Source: Amycolatopsis circi (GTDB lineage: Bacteria; Actinomycetota; Actinomycetes; Mycobacteriales; Pseudonocardiaceae). From it: 64,000 nt of DNA. Each line of letters begins with the position of its first letter. Positions within the stretch are counted from its first letter, which is position 1. Made by a program: the position numbers and the translations under genes. The stretch lies in NCBI RefSeq assembly GCF_003385235.1, contig NZ_PQIA01000024.1, positions 1 to 64,000 of the forward strand, read 5' to 3'. Positions 43,988-52,324 of this stretch are shown piece by piece. Below the pieces are notes generated by a model. That model saw only the letters and a list, made by a program, of their open reading frames with translations. It had not been told where the DNA came from and did no database searches.

Positions 43988-44953
43988 TCAGCGCGGGTGG
44001 ATCTGGCGTCGCCATCGGCGGCCGTAGGCGATGCCGTCTCTGATCGTGGTGGTCAATTCAGCCCAGTCGAAGTCGTCAACGTCGAGGTGCCGACGTGCTG
44101 CGTCGACGAGTTGCTCGGTGATGGCGGCGTCGCTGATCCAATCGTTGGCCGCGAGCTGGCCGAGCGACCTCGCGGCAGCCAGCACAGCTTCGTGCCGTCC
44201 GCCTACCTCCGCTTCGCGCACTCGCCGACTTTCCCCGGCTACTGCGGCCTTGACGTATGCGGCGACTCGCGGATCCGCCGCCGGGGGAACGGCTCCCACG
44301 GGGATAGGCGGCGGTGGTGGCGGCGTCAACCGGTCGGCGAGCCACTGCGGAAGCGGTGCGGCCGGAAGATCGCGGAGCACCGTGTAGGCCTGTAGCTGTC
44401 CGCGGCGATCGAGGACCGAGCCAGGCGCAACGACGAGGCCGCCGTTGCCGCGCGTGTCGACGAGGCGCCCCAGCCCTCGCCGCGACGTTCCGACCGAGCT
44501 GCGAAGGCTTTGGCCGGGCCGTTGCCGGAAGTACCGGTGCTCGCTCTCTTCATCGCCGGGGGTGCTGACCGTGAACGTGCCCGCCGGGTCCGGCTGACCG
44601 GCCTGGCACGCGAGATTTGCCAGTACGTCGCGCCCGTGCAGGAGTTCTCGATCGCTGGCGGTGCGCGGTGCGTCGAGGTCGAGGACAAGGAGATCGGAGG
44701 GGCCGCAGGCGATGCCGACATTGTCGGCGGGATGACTGCGCCACCAGCCGATGATGGCGGCGGGGTCCCTGGTGGCCCACTGCTGCCAGCCTTCGACCGC
44801 CGGGATCTTGCGTCCGGCCTTGAGCGGGAACACCGCCCAGCCTCGCGCTGCGCACCAGAGCGCGGTGGCCAGGAGCCGACGGGGACCTTCGATCGCGGGG
44901 AAGGGCAGGTCCGGTCGGCTGGGCAGTGCCAGATGAATTCGGGAAGGGTGCAT
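43988..44953 (-). CDS. bifunctional DNA primase/polymerase (Prim-Pol) domain protein
   Basis: This 321-residue protein carries an AEP-type Prim-Pol domain. Typical blocks are CAARGWAVFPLKAGRKIP, GWQQWATRDPAAIIGWW, NVGIACGPSDLLVLDLD with the metal-binding D92 and D94, and SEHRYF with H139. A basic strand GNGGLVVAPGSVLD follows. There is no helicase domain, so it is shorter than full plasmid replicases and probably only primes or extends. It would make primers on the incoming single strand. It lies 88 bases downstream of the ParB-like gene, as in a replication and partition block. Confidence 0.9.
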   Translation of the reverse strand: MHPSRIHLALPSRPDLPFPAIEGPRRLLATALWCAARGWAVFPLKAGRKIPAVEGWQQWATRDPAAIIGWWRSHPADNVGIACGPSDLLVLDLDAPRTASDRELLHGRDVLANLACQAGQPDPAGTFTVSTPGDEESEHRYFRQRPGQSLRSSVGTSRRGLGRLVDTRGNGGLVVAPGSVLDRRGQLQAYTVLRDLPAAPLPQWLADRLTPPPPPPIPVGAVPPAADPRVAAYVKAAVAGESRRVREAEVGGRHEAVLAAARSLGQLAANDWISDAAITEQLVDAARRHLDVDDFDWAELTTTIRDGIAYGRRWRRQIHPR

Positions 44954-45041
44954 GGTCGGCTCCCGTCGTGCGGGGAAGCATGGCTGCGGAGCGCGGCGGC
45001 GGATGTGAATGCGGCACCCGCCGCCGCGCTGCTCGGCGAGA

Positions 45042-46709
45042 TCAGTCGTGGTCGGTCGTCTGGTCGTCGGCGGGCGTGAGTGCCGCGTCCGGGTTGTCGT
45101 CGACGCCCACCTCGCTGCTGTCCTGTTCCTCGAGAAGCTGAGTGATGGCCTCGGCCTCGTCGTCCGGTGTCAGAACCTTCAACTCGATGTCGGACAGCGT
45201 GTGGCCGAAGTCTTGAAGCGTCTGCATGTACTGCTGCTGCAGGTGTGTCGGCGCACGCCAAGGGCTGCGGTCGCGCTGCAGCGCTTCTTCGTGCGCGGCG
45301 AGGGTCAGGAACGCGTCGAACACGGTCGCCTGCTTGGCGCTCAGCCGCCCGGCGTAGGCGGCGAGGTCTTCCTCGCCGAGGAGAGCACGCGCCAGGGTGT
45401 GCCCGCGTTCCATCGCACGGACCAGAGGCTTGTCCCCGTTCACCTTCTGGATCGCGATCCAGTTCTGCAGGCCCGTCGGGACCTGGCGACGCACGGCGAA
45501 GGACTTCAGCCAATCCAGCCGCTTGGGTTTGGCACCGTCCCACAGCTTGTTGTTGTCCCGGACCCACCGCCACTGCGCGCGATTCCACTGCACTTCGGCG
45601 TCACGGTCATCGTTCTCGGCGGGGGCGTCGGCGCGGTTGTCCGGTACCCAGCGGAGCGCATGCCCGTGCGCGCGGAAGTTGTGGCACGCATAGGGAGTGA
45701 CCATGACGTAGCCGATGCCGTGCGTGTCCTCCTCATCGTCTCGCAGATACCGGCGTTCCACTCGTACGCAGTGACCCGGGCAGGACGCGTGCTCGTCGGC
45801 TGTGAGTTCGGTTCCGCGGGGCGAGTCCGGGCTAGGACGCAGATCGATCAAGGGCAGCGAGGCATCGGCTTCGTCGCTGTCTTCGGCCAGCACCGTCACG
45901 TCGGCGGCGTCGAATTCGGCAGTAGCGGCGCCGACGAGTTCCTGGCGGATCTCGGCTTCCCGCAGGTCGTTGCGGAACTTCTGCGCCAGCATCTCGAAGT
46001 TGCGCGGCCGCTGGTTGGCCGTGACGATCAGTTCCTTCGCCTGCTCGGTCATGCCTTGCTGATCGAACCACGCGATCTCGGCGAGCTGCGGGAGGGTCAG
46101 TCCGTAGCGGTCGCCGGCCTTGGTCGCCAGCTCGCTGGCTCCCACGGCGAGAGTTTCCTGCACGACCTTGCGCTGCTGACCGCGTCGCCGCGCGAGCCTG
46201 GTCGGCGACACTCCCAGGTCGATAAGGTACTGGTAGGCCTGGGTATTTTCCTGGTGTGTGAGCGGCTCGCGGTGGTCGTTCTCGTCGAGCTGCTCCAGGA
46301 CCCGGTCGATCTCACGAGCCTGGTCGTCGCCCTGCGGGGGCAGGTGCATCCAGACCGGCACGGTCGTGCCCGCTTTGCGCGCGTGCAGGACGCGCCGCTG
46401 TCCGGAGCGGACGACGATCGTGCCGTCCATCGACCGGTATCCGTTCGCGGCGGTGGTGACGCCGGACTGCTGGTAGTTGCGCACCGTCGCGGCCCGAGTC
46501 TTCACTTGAAGCGACCGGACGTTGTCCTCAAGCACGATCTCGTTCGGGTCAGCGTGCACGATGGTGTCGACTTCGTGTCCCCACTGGGATTCCCACGCCG
46601 CCAATTCCTTTTCGTCGGCAGGGCCGAGGACCGAGCGCTGCATTGGCACCGTCTCCTCGACGGTGTCTGTTTGACCAGGTTCGACGGCGAGGTCGGTGGT
46701 GGTGCTCAT
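45042..46709 (-). CDS. ParB/RepB-like nuclease-domain protein
   Basis: This 555-residue protein has a ParB-type N-terminal domain (about 45-150) with the family box RSGQRRVLHARKAG (about 101-114), where GERR is usual. A helical region at about 150-250 contains LIDLGVSPTRLARRRGQQRK, an HTH-like DNA-binding segment. The long C-terminal region has a Cys/His section (HASCPGHCVRVERRYLRDDE, ending in CHNFRAHGH) that may bind zinc. A partition, plasmid-maintenance or regulatory role is likely. No canonical ParA lies beside it. It starts at an ATG in a leftward block upstream of the primase. Confidence 0.88.
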   Translation of the reverse strand: MSTTTDLAVEPGQTDTVEETVPMQRSVLGPADEKELAAWESQWGHEVDTIVHADPNEIVLEDNVRSLQVKTRAATVRNYQQSGVTTAANGYRSMDGTIVVRSGQRRVLHARKAGTTVPVWMHLPPQGDDQAREIDRVLEQLDENDHREPLTHQENTQAYQYLIDLGVSPTRLARRRGQQRKVVQETLAVGASELATKAGDRYGLTLPQLAEIAWFDQQGMTEQAKELIVTANQRPRNFEMLAQKFRNDLREAEIRQELVGAATAEFDAADVTVLAEDSDEADASLPLIDLRPSPDSPRGTELTADEHASCPGHCVRVERRYLRDDEEDTHGIGYVMVTPYACHNFRAHGHALRWVPDNRADAPAENDDRDAEVQWNRAQWRWVRDNNKLWDGAKPKRLDWLKSFAVRRQVPTGLQNWIAIQKVNGDKPLVRAMERGHTLARALLGEEDLAAYAGRLSAKQATVFDAFLTLAAHEEALQRDRSPWRAPTHLQQQYMQTLQDFGHTLSDIELKVLTPDDEAEAITQLLEEQDSSEVGVDDNPDAALTPADDQTTDHD

Positions 46710-46928
46710 TCATGCTCCTTGCAAAGGGATTGGGCGCCGCCTCCGCGGACGGCGCGGGTGTCCCGGGCGGGACGCACGTGCTTGAGCGCAGCCGCGAGGC
46801 GTGGGGCGGATCGCCCTCGCTCAACCGGGCGGAACCCCGCCGACGGTCCTTTCCGGACGCGACGACGTGGTGGGTTCCACCCGGTTGGCGCGGGGATCAG
46901 CGATCCGGCTTGCGCCCGGTGCGCTGCG

Positions 46929-47807
46929 CTAGCGTGCGTTGTCCCGCCGGGACAGTCGCGTCGGCGAGCTGGCTACCGCGGATACAGGTGCCGAGGTTGG
47001 CAGCGCGAGCCGCCCTGTTTTGTCTGCATTCGCGGGACATTCGCATTCGTCGGCTGGAAGTTCGCACTCTTCGCATAGGGGGAGCGCCCAGATGCGAGGG
47101 CACCAGCGTGCGCAGCAACCGGGAAGCGACGCGCACTCGACACAGCTGCCGCAGACTACGCAGATCCCCCTGAGATCAGCCGAGTCCACGCTGTCGCACG
47201 CGATACACACTCCGTTAAACCCGCCTCGGGCCACCGGAACGAGAGGCTGGAAGTCGGAGTTGGAGTACCAGATCCCGTCGTCCCAGATGCCGGCTTTCTC
47301 GTTGAACAGATAGGACTGCTTGGAGTAGCGAGGGTCGACGGTGAGCACAACGACCTTGTTCCATGGACCGAGCCAGCGTTCGAGGACGAAGCGCGTCGCA
47401 TCATCGTCGAACTGGTCCGAGATCGACTTGCCCAGGCAGTCTTCGGCGAAGATCCGGGTGTCGGATTTCTTCTGGCGGCGGGTGGGCTGGACGCTCGCCG
47501 GAAGAATACCGTTGTGTGCCAACACGGTGCTGGAGTTGAGGTTGACCTTGAACGGGTGGATGTTCGCCTCAGAGGTCTTCCCATGAGTGCGGAACCGGCT
47601 GTGGAACAACGCCGGTCCACCGGAGTGCTCCTGCCGGAGACGGGTGAACGTCTCCAGCGATTCCGCGAAATCGAAGGACTTGCCGACGATGATGCCCTGG
47701 GCGGTAACGACCGCGTAGCCGTGGCCGTGTGGATTCTGCGCGGCGCCGTTGGCCAAGGCCGCCGCGTGAGGCAGGACTCCGGCTGGAAGGTAGGTCAGCA
47801 TGCACAT
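46929..47807 (-). CDS. class II glutamine amidotransferase-like protein with Cys-rich tail
   Basis: This predicted Ntn-type amidotransferase has 292 residues. The chosen ATG makes Cys2 the N-terminal nucleophile (MCMLTYLPAG), as required after Met removal. HGYAVVTAQGI, FHSRFRTHGKTSEANIHPF and TVLAHNGIL are the usual GATase II blocks for glutamine binding. From about residue 195 a Cys-rich region (CIACDSVD, CVVCGSCVECAS, CARWCPRIW, CEECELPADECEC) would bind several zinc ions. It overlaps the upstream amidoligase gene by 13 bases. The pair could release ammonia from glutamine and use it in, or trim, an amide-ligation product. An ATG 15 bases upstream would bury the cysteine and is rejected. Confidence 0.85.
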   Translation of the reverse strand: MCMLTYLPAGVLPHAAALANGAAQNPHGHGYAVVTAQGIIVGKSFDFAESLETFTRLRQEHSGGPALFHSRFRTHGKTSEANIHPFKVNLNSSTVLAHNGILPASVQPTRRQKKSDTRIFAEDCLGKSISDQFDDDATRFVLERWLGPWNKVVVLTVDPRYSKQSYLFNEKAGIWDDGIWYSNSDFQPLVPVARGGFNGVCIACDSVDSADLRGICVVCGSCVECASLPGCCARWCPRIWALPLCEECELPADECECPANADKTGRLALPTSAPVSAVASSPTRLSRRDNAR

Positions 47808-48835
47808 GCGAGTGCCTCGCATTCGCGCGAGAGTGCGTCGTACTCCGGCCGCTCTGCGGCCCAGCCGAGGAACGCTTCCCAGGACCAGCCGTCGTCGCGG
47901 ACGATGGCCCTGAGCGTCAGCTGCTGGGCGTAGCGGACGCTGGCGTCGGCGAACGCGAGCGCGGCCTGCACCTCCTGGGGCTTGATGCTGCTGGCGAACA
48001 TGCGCAGTTCGAACGTGTCAGCGTTCTGCACGTTGATCGCCGAGTAGCGGGGCCGGTTCTGGTCGCCCTTGCAGATGTCCTTGATTCCTGCGCGTTCACC
48101 CGGGGAGAACTGTGCCCAGCTCGAATCGTGTCGGCGCGCGAGCTGCTGTACTTCAGCGGCATTGCGGTAGATGAACTTCATCCACCGGAACACGTGGCTG
48201 CGACCGTCGAACGCCTCTCGACTGACATGGATGTGGAGCCCGACGTCGTCGGTGGTGTGGCAGCCGCGGGCCGCCAGTTCGTCGAGCAGCGTCCAGGGAA
48301 AGTTGTCCTGTGCCCAGGCAAGCGACATCGGGTGCGTCACCAGCTCGAACCCGACCGTGATCGAGCCGTCCTCTTTCAGATACGCCAAACCGCCGAGCCG
48401 GTCTTCGCAGAGTTGGCAGAGCTGCGTGTCGCGGTCTGGGGTGTTGATCTCCAGTTCCATCCCGAGGAACAGCGGGCTGGAGCCGTGGAATCGCGGATAC
48501 GGCTTGTAGCCGGAGCCGTAGACGTGGTCGTCCCAAGATCCCAGCAGCCGGTCGGCACAGTCGGTACACCGGGCGCGGCCGCGCACGAGGTATGTGCAGT
48601 CAAGACACTCGTGGTATCCGGCTTCCGCAGCGCAGTCGTCGCACAGCGACTCGCTGTCGTCCTCGACGGTCAGCAGCGTGCGGAAGATGTGGGCGCAGTT
48701 GTCGCATTGGAGATAGTGCAGCGGCGTGCAATCGTCACAGACGAGTTCGTCGTCGACGTTGGTACGCGTGCAACCGGGAATTACTTCAGTAGCGCAATGG
48801 ATGCAGACGTCCTCGTCTTGGGTTGTGGTAGCCAA
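47795..48835 (-). CDS. amidoligase (COOH-NH2 ligase) with N-terminal zinc ribbons
   Basis: This 346-residue protein joins zinc-ribbon-like modules (residues 11-93, at least ten Cys in CxxC pairs such as CIHC, CDDC, CDNC, CLDC, CTDC) to an amidoligase domain (about 122-340). Its key blocks are LGMELEI with E127 and E129, LKEDGSIT (K154 to S158), GFELVTHPM with E164, and GLHIHVS with H201 and H203, as in the glutamine-synthetase-like amidoligase family. These enzymes make amide or peptide bonds using ATP. The adjacent class II amidotransferase and the 13-base overlap point to a joint pathway. The natural substrate (a protein tail, wall peptide or small molecule) cannot be read from sequence. 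Confidence 0.85.
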   Translation of the reverse strand: MATTTQDEDVCIHCATEVIPGCTRTNVDDELVCDDCTPLHYLQCDNCAHIFRTLLTVEDDSESLCDDCAAEAGYHECLDCTYLVRGRARCTDCADRLLGSWDDHVYGSGYKPYPRFHGSSPLFLGMELEINTPDRDTQLCQLCEDRLGGLAYLKEDGSITVGFELVTHPMSLAWAQDNFPWTLLDELAARGCHTTDDVGLHIHVSREAFDGRSHVFRWMKFIYRNAAEVQQLARRHDSSWAQFSPGERAGIKDICKGDQNRPRYSAINVQNADTFELRMFASSIKPQEVQAALAFADASVRYAQQLTLRAIVRDDGWSWEAFLGWAAERPEYDALSRECEALACAC

Positions 48836-48900
48836 TCGTGACTCCTCGGGAGCGAGCCACCCTTCGTCCGTCGTTGTCCGAGCAACGGCGGCAGAGGGGG

Positions 48901-48928
48901 CGTGGGCCGGCGGTGCCGGCGGCCCACG
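48901..48928 (-). terminator. hairpin between dprA-like and amidoligase genes
   Basis: CGTGGGCC and GGCCCACG enclose a GC-rich inner segment that can also pair. It lies within a 333-base gap after the DprA-like gene, so it probably ends the upstream leftward operon. The amidoligase promoter must also lie in this gap, but I cannot assign its boxes. Confidence 0.5.
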
Positions 48929-49168
48929 GGCGTGGGCCGCGTCCCGAAGAGCAAGGGCGGTGTGCGGCGGGCTTGTTCGCCGACCGGTGGCCGGTTGGCA
49001 GGTGCCCGCCGCGCACCACCCTCGCTACCGTTGGTGCGGCCTACGTCTGCTGGCGTCGCGTCGGCGCAACACCCGCTCACCGCTGTGCCGGACCCTCATT
49101 TCCATTGGGAACCTTGGATTTTCGGCAGTGGACGGGATCTTCAACACGACCTGTCACAAGTACGAGCG

Positions 49169-50056
49169 CTACAGACGACCGTTGCCAGCCTTCTGAACGG
49201 TGATGTGTTCGGCAGAGGTGGCCACTTCGACGGCTCGCGTGCGGAGCAGTTCGTTCACTCCCGCGGACGCGGCAGAGTGAATCGGACCGGGTACCCCGTA
49301 GACGAGGCGGCCGAGTTCACGGGAGGCACGGGCGACGGTAAGCGCACCGCTGCGCTGCCCGGCTTCGACGATCACCGTTGCCGGCGCAAGGGCTGCCAGG
49401 AGCCGGCAGCGTGCGTGAAGCCGGACGCGCGCCGGGCGAGTGCCGATGGGGTATTCGCTGACCAGTAGTCCGCCCTCGTCGATCACGGTCTGGAAAAGAC
49501 GCGCGTGAGACAGCGGGTAGTTCTGGTCGACGCCGGTGGCAAGCACGGCAATTGTGGTGCCGTCGGCAGCCAGGGCACCGCGGTGTGCGGCTCCGTCTAT
49601 CCCGTAGCTGCCGCCGCTGATGACGGTTGTACCGGTGCGGGCGAGTTCGTAGCCGAGATCGGAGGAGACGGTGTGGCCGTAGGAGGTTGACGCGCGGGCA
49701 CCGGTGATGGTGACTGCGGACCGGGTGAGGTCGGTGAGGCTGCCTTTTCCGCGTACCCAAAGGGCCAGGGGAGCGCCGTGGCTGGCGAGGCCCGTCAACC
49801 GGACGATCGGCCAGTCGTCGTCTTCGGGCGTGACCAGGCGTGCGGTGCCGGAGTCGAGGGCGTCGAGATCGTCGTTGATCACGGCGTCGGGACGGCCGAT
49901 CTCGTTGAGGACAGCGGCGGGGGCGGTGCCTTGCCGGATCTGTTCGGCGGCTTCGACAGGCCCGACGTCGGTGACGTAGCAGTGGACGTTGGGTGCCGGT
50001 GGTTCCGCGGCGTGGAGAAGGAAGAGGCGAGCGTGCAGCTCGAGGCGTGACGGCAT
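49169..50056 (-). CDS. DprA/Smf-like DNA-processing protein
   Basis: This 295-residue protein carries the Rossmann-type DprA domain. VTITGARASTSYGHTV (about 115-130), VISGGSYGIDGAAHRGAL (145-162), LATGVDQNYPLSHARLF and VIVEAGQRSGALTVARAS (228-245) match the family. The usual FPxRNR box is changed to LHARCR, so the classic RNR is lost. DprA binds incoming single-stranded DNA and loads RecA. The copy here is on a mobile element beside other single-strand-DNA genes, so it may protect or recombine the transferred strand. It follows a small hypothetical gene in a leftward operon. Confidence 0.92.
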   Translation of the reverse strand: MPSRLELHARLFLLHAAEPPAPNVHCYVTDVGPVEAAEQIRQGTAPAAVLNEIGRPDAVINDDLDALDSGTARLVTPEDDDWPIVRLTGLASHGAPLALWVRGKGSLTDLTRSAVTITGARASTSYGHTVSSDLGYELARTGTTVISGGSYGIDGAAHRGALAADGTTIAVLATGVDQNYPLSHARLFQTVIDEGGLLVSEYPIGTRPARVRLHARCRLLAALAPATVIVEAGQRSGALTVARASRELGRLVYGVPGPIHSAASAGVNELLRTRAVEVATSAEHITVQKAGNGRL

Positions 50057-50087
50057 GGTCGGTTCCTCCAGAGAAACGGGGATTGGT

Positions 50088-50648
50088 TCAGCCGCTGATC
50101 ACAGCTCGTACCTCGGCGGCGGTTCGGAGGGCACCGCGAGCACTGGATTTGGCGTACGCCAGGGAATCCGGGCACGTGAACCACAACGTGAGAGTTTCGG
50201 CTCCTCGGGCGAATCCGCGACGGTAACCTCGCGCGTCGCGGAGTTTGTCAAGCGGAAGCGGAGGCAGGGTGCCGTCGAGTGTGCGGTCAGGGCGGGAGAT
50301 CCATCCATGCGCGGCGAGATCGTCGGCGATTCGAGGGCAGTCCATGTCTTTGCTGTGCGCGTGGGCGTATCCGGCGGCGGCGCGGGCCAGAAGTTCAGCG
50401 AGGCGGTTCACGCGTTCGGTGACGTAGCGGAGTCCCTCCGGCGGGTAGGACTTTGCACTGAACTGGGTGTACGAGTCATCGGTGAAGTCGGCGACGTAGA
50501 TGCGCAACTTCTCGGCATAGACCGTAATTTCTTCGAGGCTTGCGTTACGCAGCGCGGCGAGCCGCTCTGCCTCAGAAGTTCGCGCGCGAAGCTGTTCAAC
50601 CTCGGCAAGATCCGGCGCGGTCGGATCGTAGTCGGCGTGCGGGCTCAT
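50088..50648 (-). CDS. hypothetical protein in dprA operon
   Basis: I do not recognise a family. This 186-residue soluble protein has a helical N-terminal half (AEVEQLRARTSEAERLAALR, EEITVYAEKLRIYVADF). A C-terminal part follows with DDLAAHGWISRPDRT and a strand-like ETLTLWFTCPDSLAYA. The ATG has AGGAGA upstream; the frame extends 22 codons further without support. It precedes the DprA-like gene by 31 bases, so the two are co-transcribed. Confidence 0.75.
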   Translation of the reverse strand: MSPHADYDPTAPDLAEVEQLRARTSEAERLAALRNASLEEITVYAEKLRIYVADFTDDSYTQFSAKSYPPEGLRYVTERVNRLAELLARAAAGYAHAHSKDMDCPRIADDLAAHGWISRPDRTLDGTLPPLPLDKLRDARGYRRGFARGAETLTLWFTCPDSLAYAKSSARGALRTAAEVRAVISG

Positions 50649-50741
50649 CAAGGATCTCCTGTCCGGAAGGGTTCGCTTCTTCAGTGCCCGCGCGGAAGAT
50701 GCACGCGCGGGCACTGAGGAGGCGAAGTGTGCGGCAGGCAG

Positions 50742-51251
50742 TCACCGCGGCGGCCGTGTGATCGGGCGGATCCGCAGCGGTTGCTCGCCGCGGTAGGAGG
50801 CCGCCAGGTGGCCGTGGTCGACCACCACGTGGTAATCGTTTAGCCACACCGAGAACCACCGTTCGGCCCGAGCACCGCGGCGAGACGAAGAGCTGGCTGT
50901 CACAGGCACGCCCGGCACGGGTGTGGTGCGGTAGGTCGCGAGCGTTCCGTTGACCATAGGGCAGGCGACGGCAGTGTAAGCCGAGCACTGCGGGTGCAAC
51001 CCGGGCTCGCTCGTGCATTGCCGAGGAAGATCGGACGCTCGCAGCAGAAGGACAACAGGATGGGGCGCGAGGCGGTGCCCGCACACTCCGCACAGTCGGT
51101 GCACCAGGGCGTGCTCGGCGTAAGTCTGATCAATGCTGCCGAACACGTAACGACCGTCCGGCAGTTTCGGCGTTATCCACGGCACGACAAGTCCGCCGAC
51201 GAGCGGTCGACCGGACAGCCATGCGGGAACGGGAGGATGGTCAGGATTCAT
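50742..51251 (-). CDS. hypothetical protein with zinc-binding-like Cys cluster
   Basis: This 169-residue protein contains CGVCGHRLAPHPVVLLLR, a later RQCTSEPGLHPQCSAYTAVAC, and WFSVWLNDYHVVVDHGHLAAS near the end. Four or five cysteines plus histidines could form one zinc site. I know no function. Its ATG lies inside the end of the GP88-like gene (11-base overlap), with AGAGGAAA upstream, so expression is tied to that gene. If the GP88-like gene is truly frameshifted, its translation may be lowered. Confidence 0.72.
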   Translation of the reverse strand: MNPDHPPVPAWLSGRPLVGGLVVPWITPKLPDGRYVFGSIDQTYAEHALVHRLCGVCGHRLAPHPVVLLLRASDLPRQCTSEPGLHPQCSAYTAVACPMVNGTLATYRTTPVPGVPVTASSSSRRGARAERWFSVWLNDYHVVVDHGHLAASYRGEQPLRIRPITRPPR

Positions 51252-51982
51252 CGAAGGGTTTCCTCTTGATTCGTGAGGCTCGTTCGATCCGCTCGCGGCG
51301 AGCGGCGTTGACCGCGGTCTGCCAGTGACTCCACCGGCGGCCCGCTTGGAGAGCCTTGTAGCGTGCGATGTTGTTGGCGGGAATGCCGACCGGTGCGGGC
51401 CCGAGGACGGAGAGCAAGTCCGACTCTTCTTGCGAATGCCAGCCGGCTTCGTCGATCGAGTCGGTGTCCGGAAAGACGTCCGCGACGCGGTCTGCCGACG
51501 GGTCGAGCTGGTCGTCTTGCCTGCCGCCGTAGGAGTAAACCCACCAGAAGTTGCCGGGCGGGTTTGGTTCAACGAGCGTCCGGAACGCGGATATTTCCTT
51601 GGTGTAGGCGTAAAAGCGGGTAGTTGGCGTGCTGGTGATGACGCGCAGCCAAGATGACAGGTAGTCGTGGGAGAAGAAGTCGCCGGAGTCGTGGATTCTC
51701 ACCCAGCTGTCGGCGAACTTGGGATGCGCCAGTTCGGAAGTCATCTCCGCAGTCCACCCGGGAAGATCGTCGAGGACGTACCGGAGGTTTTCTTGGTGCC
51801 GCCGCAGCACAGCCGGGAATCGGTAGGTTCCGTTGCGGGCGTAGCAGACGCTCGCCCACACTCCGGCGGACGGGACAGGTGTTGTAGTTGCGTCCATCGG
51901 GAAGCGTTCCGGCGAATGCTGGCAGCGACCAGTTCCAAATCCCCATCCGCTTCAGCTCGCGGTTCTGACGCAGCAAAGTCAT
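51241..51982 (-). pseudogene. GP88-family (phage/plasmid) gene with a frameshift
   Basis: The first 37 codons (TLLRQNRELKRMGIWNWSLP, LPDGRNYNTCP) and the rest (ASVCYARNGTYRFPAVLRRH, DSWVRIHDSGDFFSHDYL, TRFYAYTKEISAF) match one GP88-like protein but lie in different frames. The break is at a CCC run on the minus strand (plus-strand GGG at 51872-51874); removing one base restores NTCPSAGVWASVCYARNG. A Cys expected in the CPxAGxC block is Trp here. The start ATG has a strong GAGGAGG. Options are a recent pseudogene, programmed frameshifting or a sequencing error. GP88 function is unknown. Confidence 0.8.
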
Positions 51983-52054
51983 TGGCCCTCCTCGGAACCA
52001 AGCGAGGGGGCCGGACAAACGTCTGCTGTCGGGCGTACGCTCGTCCGGCCACGA

Positions 52055-52324
52055 TCAGCGAGTTGGCCGGACGGGCGTGAGCGGTGACGGCTCGATCGCA
52101 GGACCGAACGAGGTGTCGGTCCCAAAAATGCCTACGTGGTAAGCAATCGCGACCGCGTGCGCTCGGTTGGCTGCCCGGAGCTTGCGAAATGTGTTGTACA
52201 GGTGGGTCTTCACTGTTTCTGCGCTGACGTATTCGATCTGCGCGATCCGACGGTTGGACAGTCCGCGGGCGACGTGCGCGAGCATCTGGGTTTCCCGTTC
52301 GCTGAGCGACGGTCGGCGGGTCAT
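52055..52324 (-). CDS. LuxR-type HTH protein
   Basis: This 89-residue protein consists almost only of a LuxR C-terminal DNA-binding domain: LSERETQMLAHVARGLSNRR, YVSAETVKTHLYNTFRKLRA. No receiver or ligand domain is present. The ATG overlaps the stop of the upstream methyltransferase-like gene (ATGA), which fixes the start; a TTG 60 bases earlier is less likely. It probably regulates its own operon, possibly at the palindrome near 53.06 kb. Confidence 0.85.
   Translation of the reverse strand: MTRRPSLSERETQMLAHVARGLSNRRIAQIEYVSAETVKTHLYNTFRKLRAANRAHAVAIAYHVGIFGTDTSFGPAIEPSPLTPVRPTR

Noticed and set aside
45009..47078. A 689-codon plus-strand open frame opposite the ParB-like gene.
   Set aside because: The sense strand has a clear ParB domain and normal start. 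The antisense product is Val/Arg-rich without motifs.
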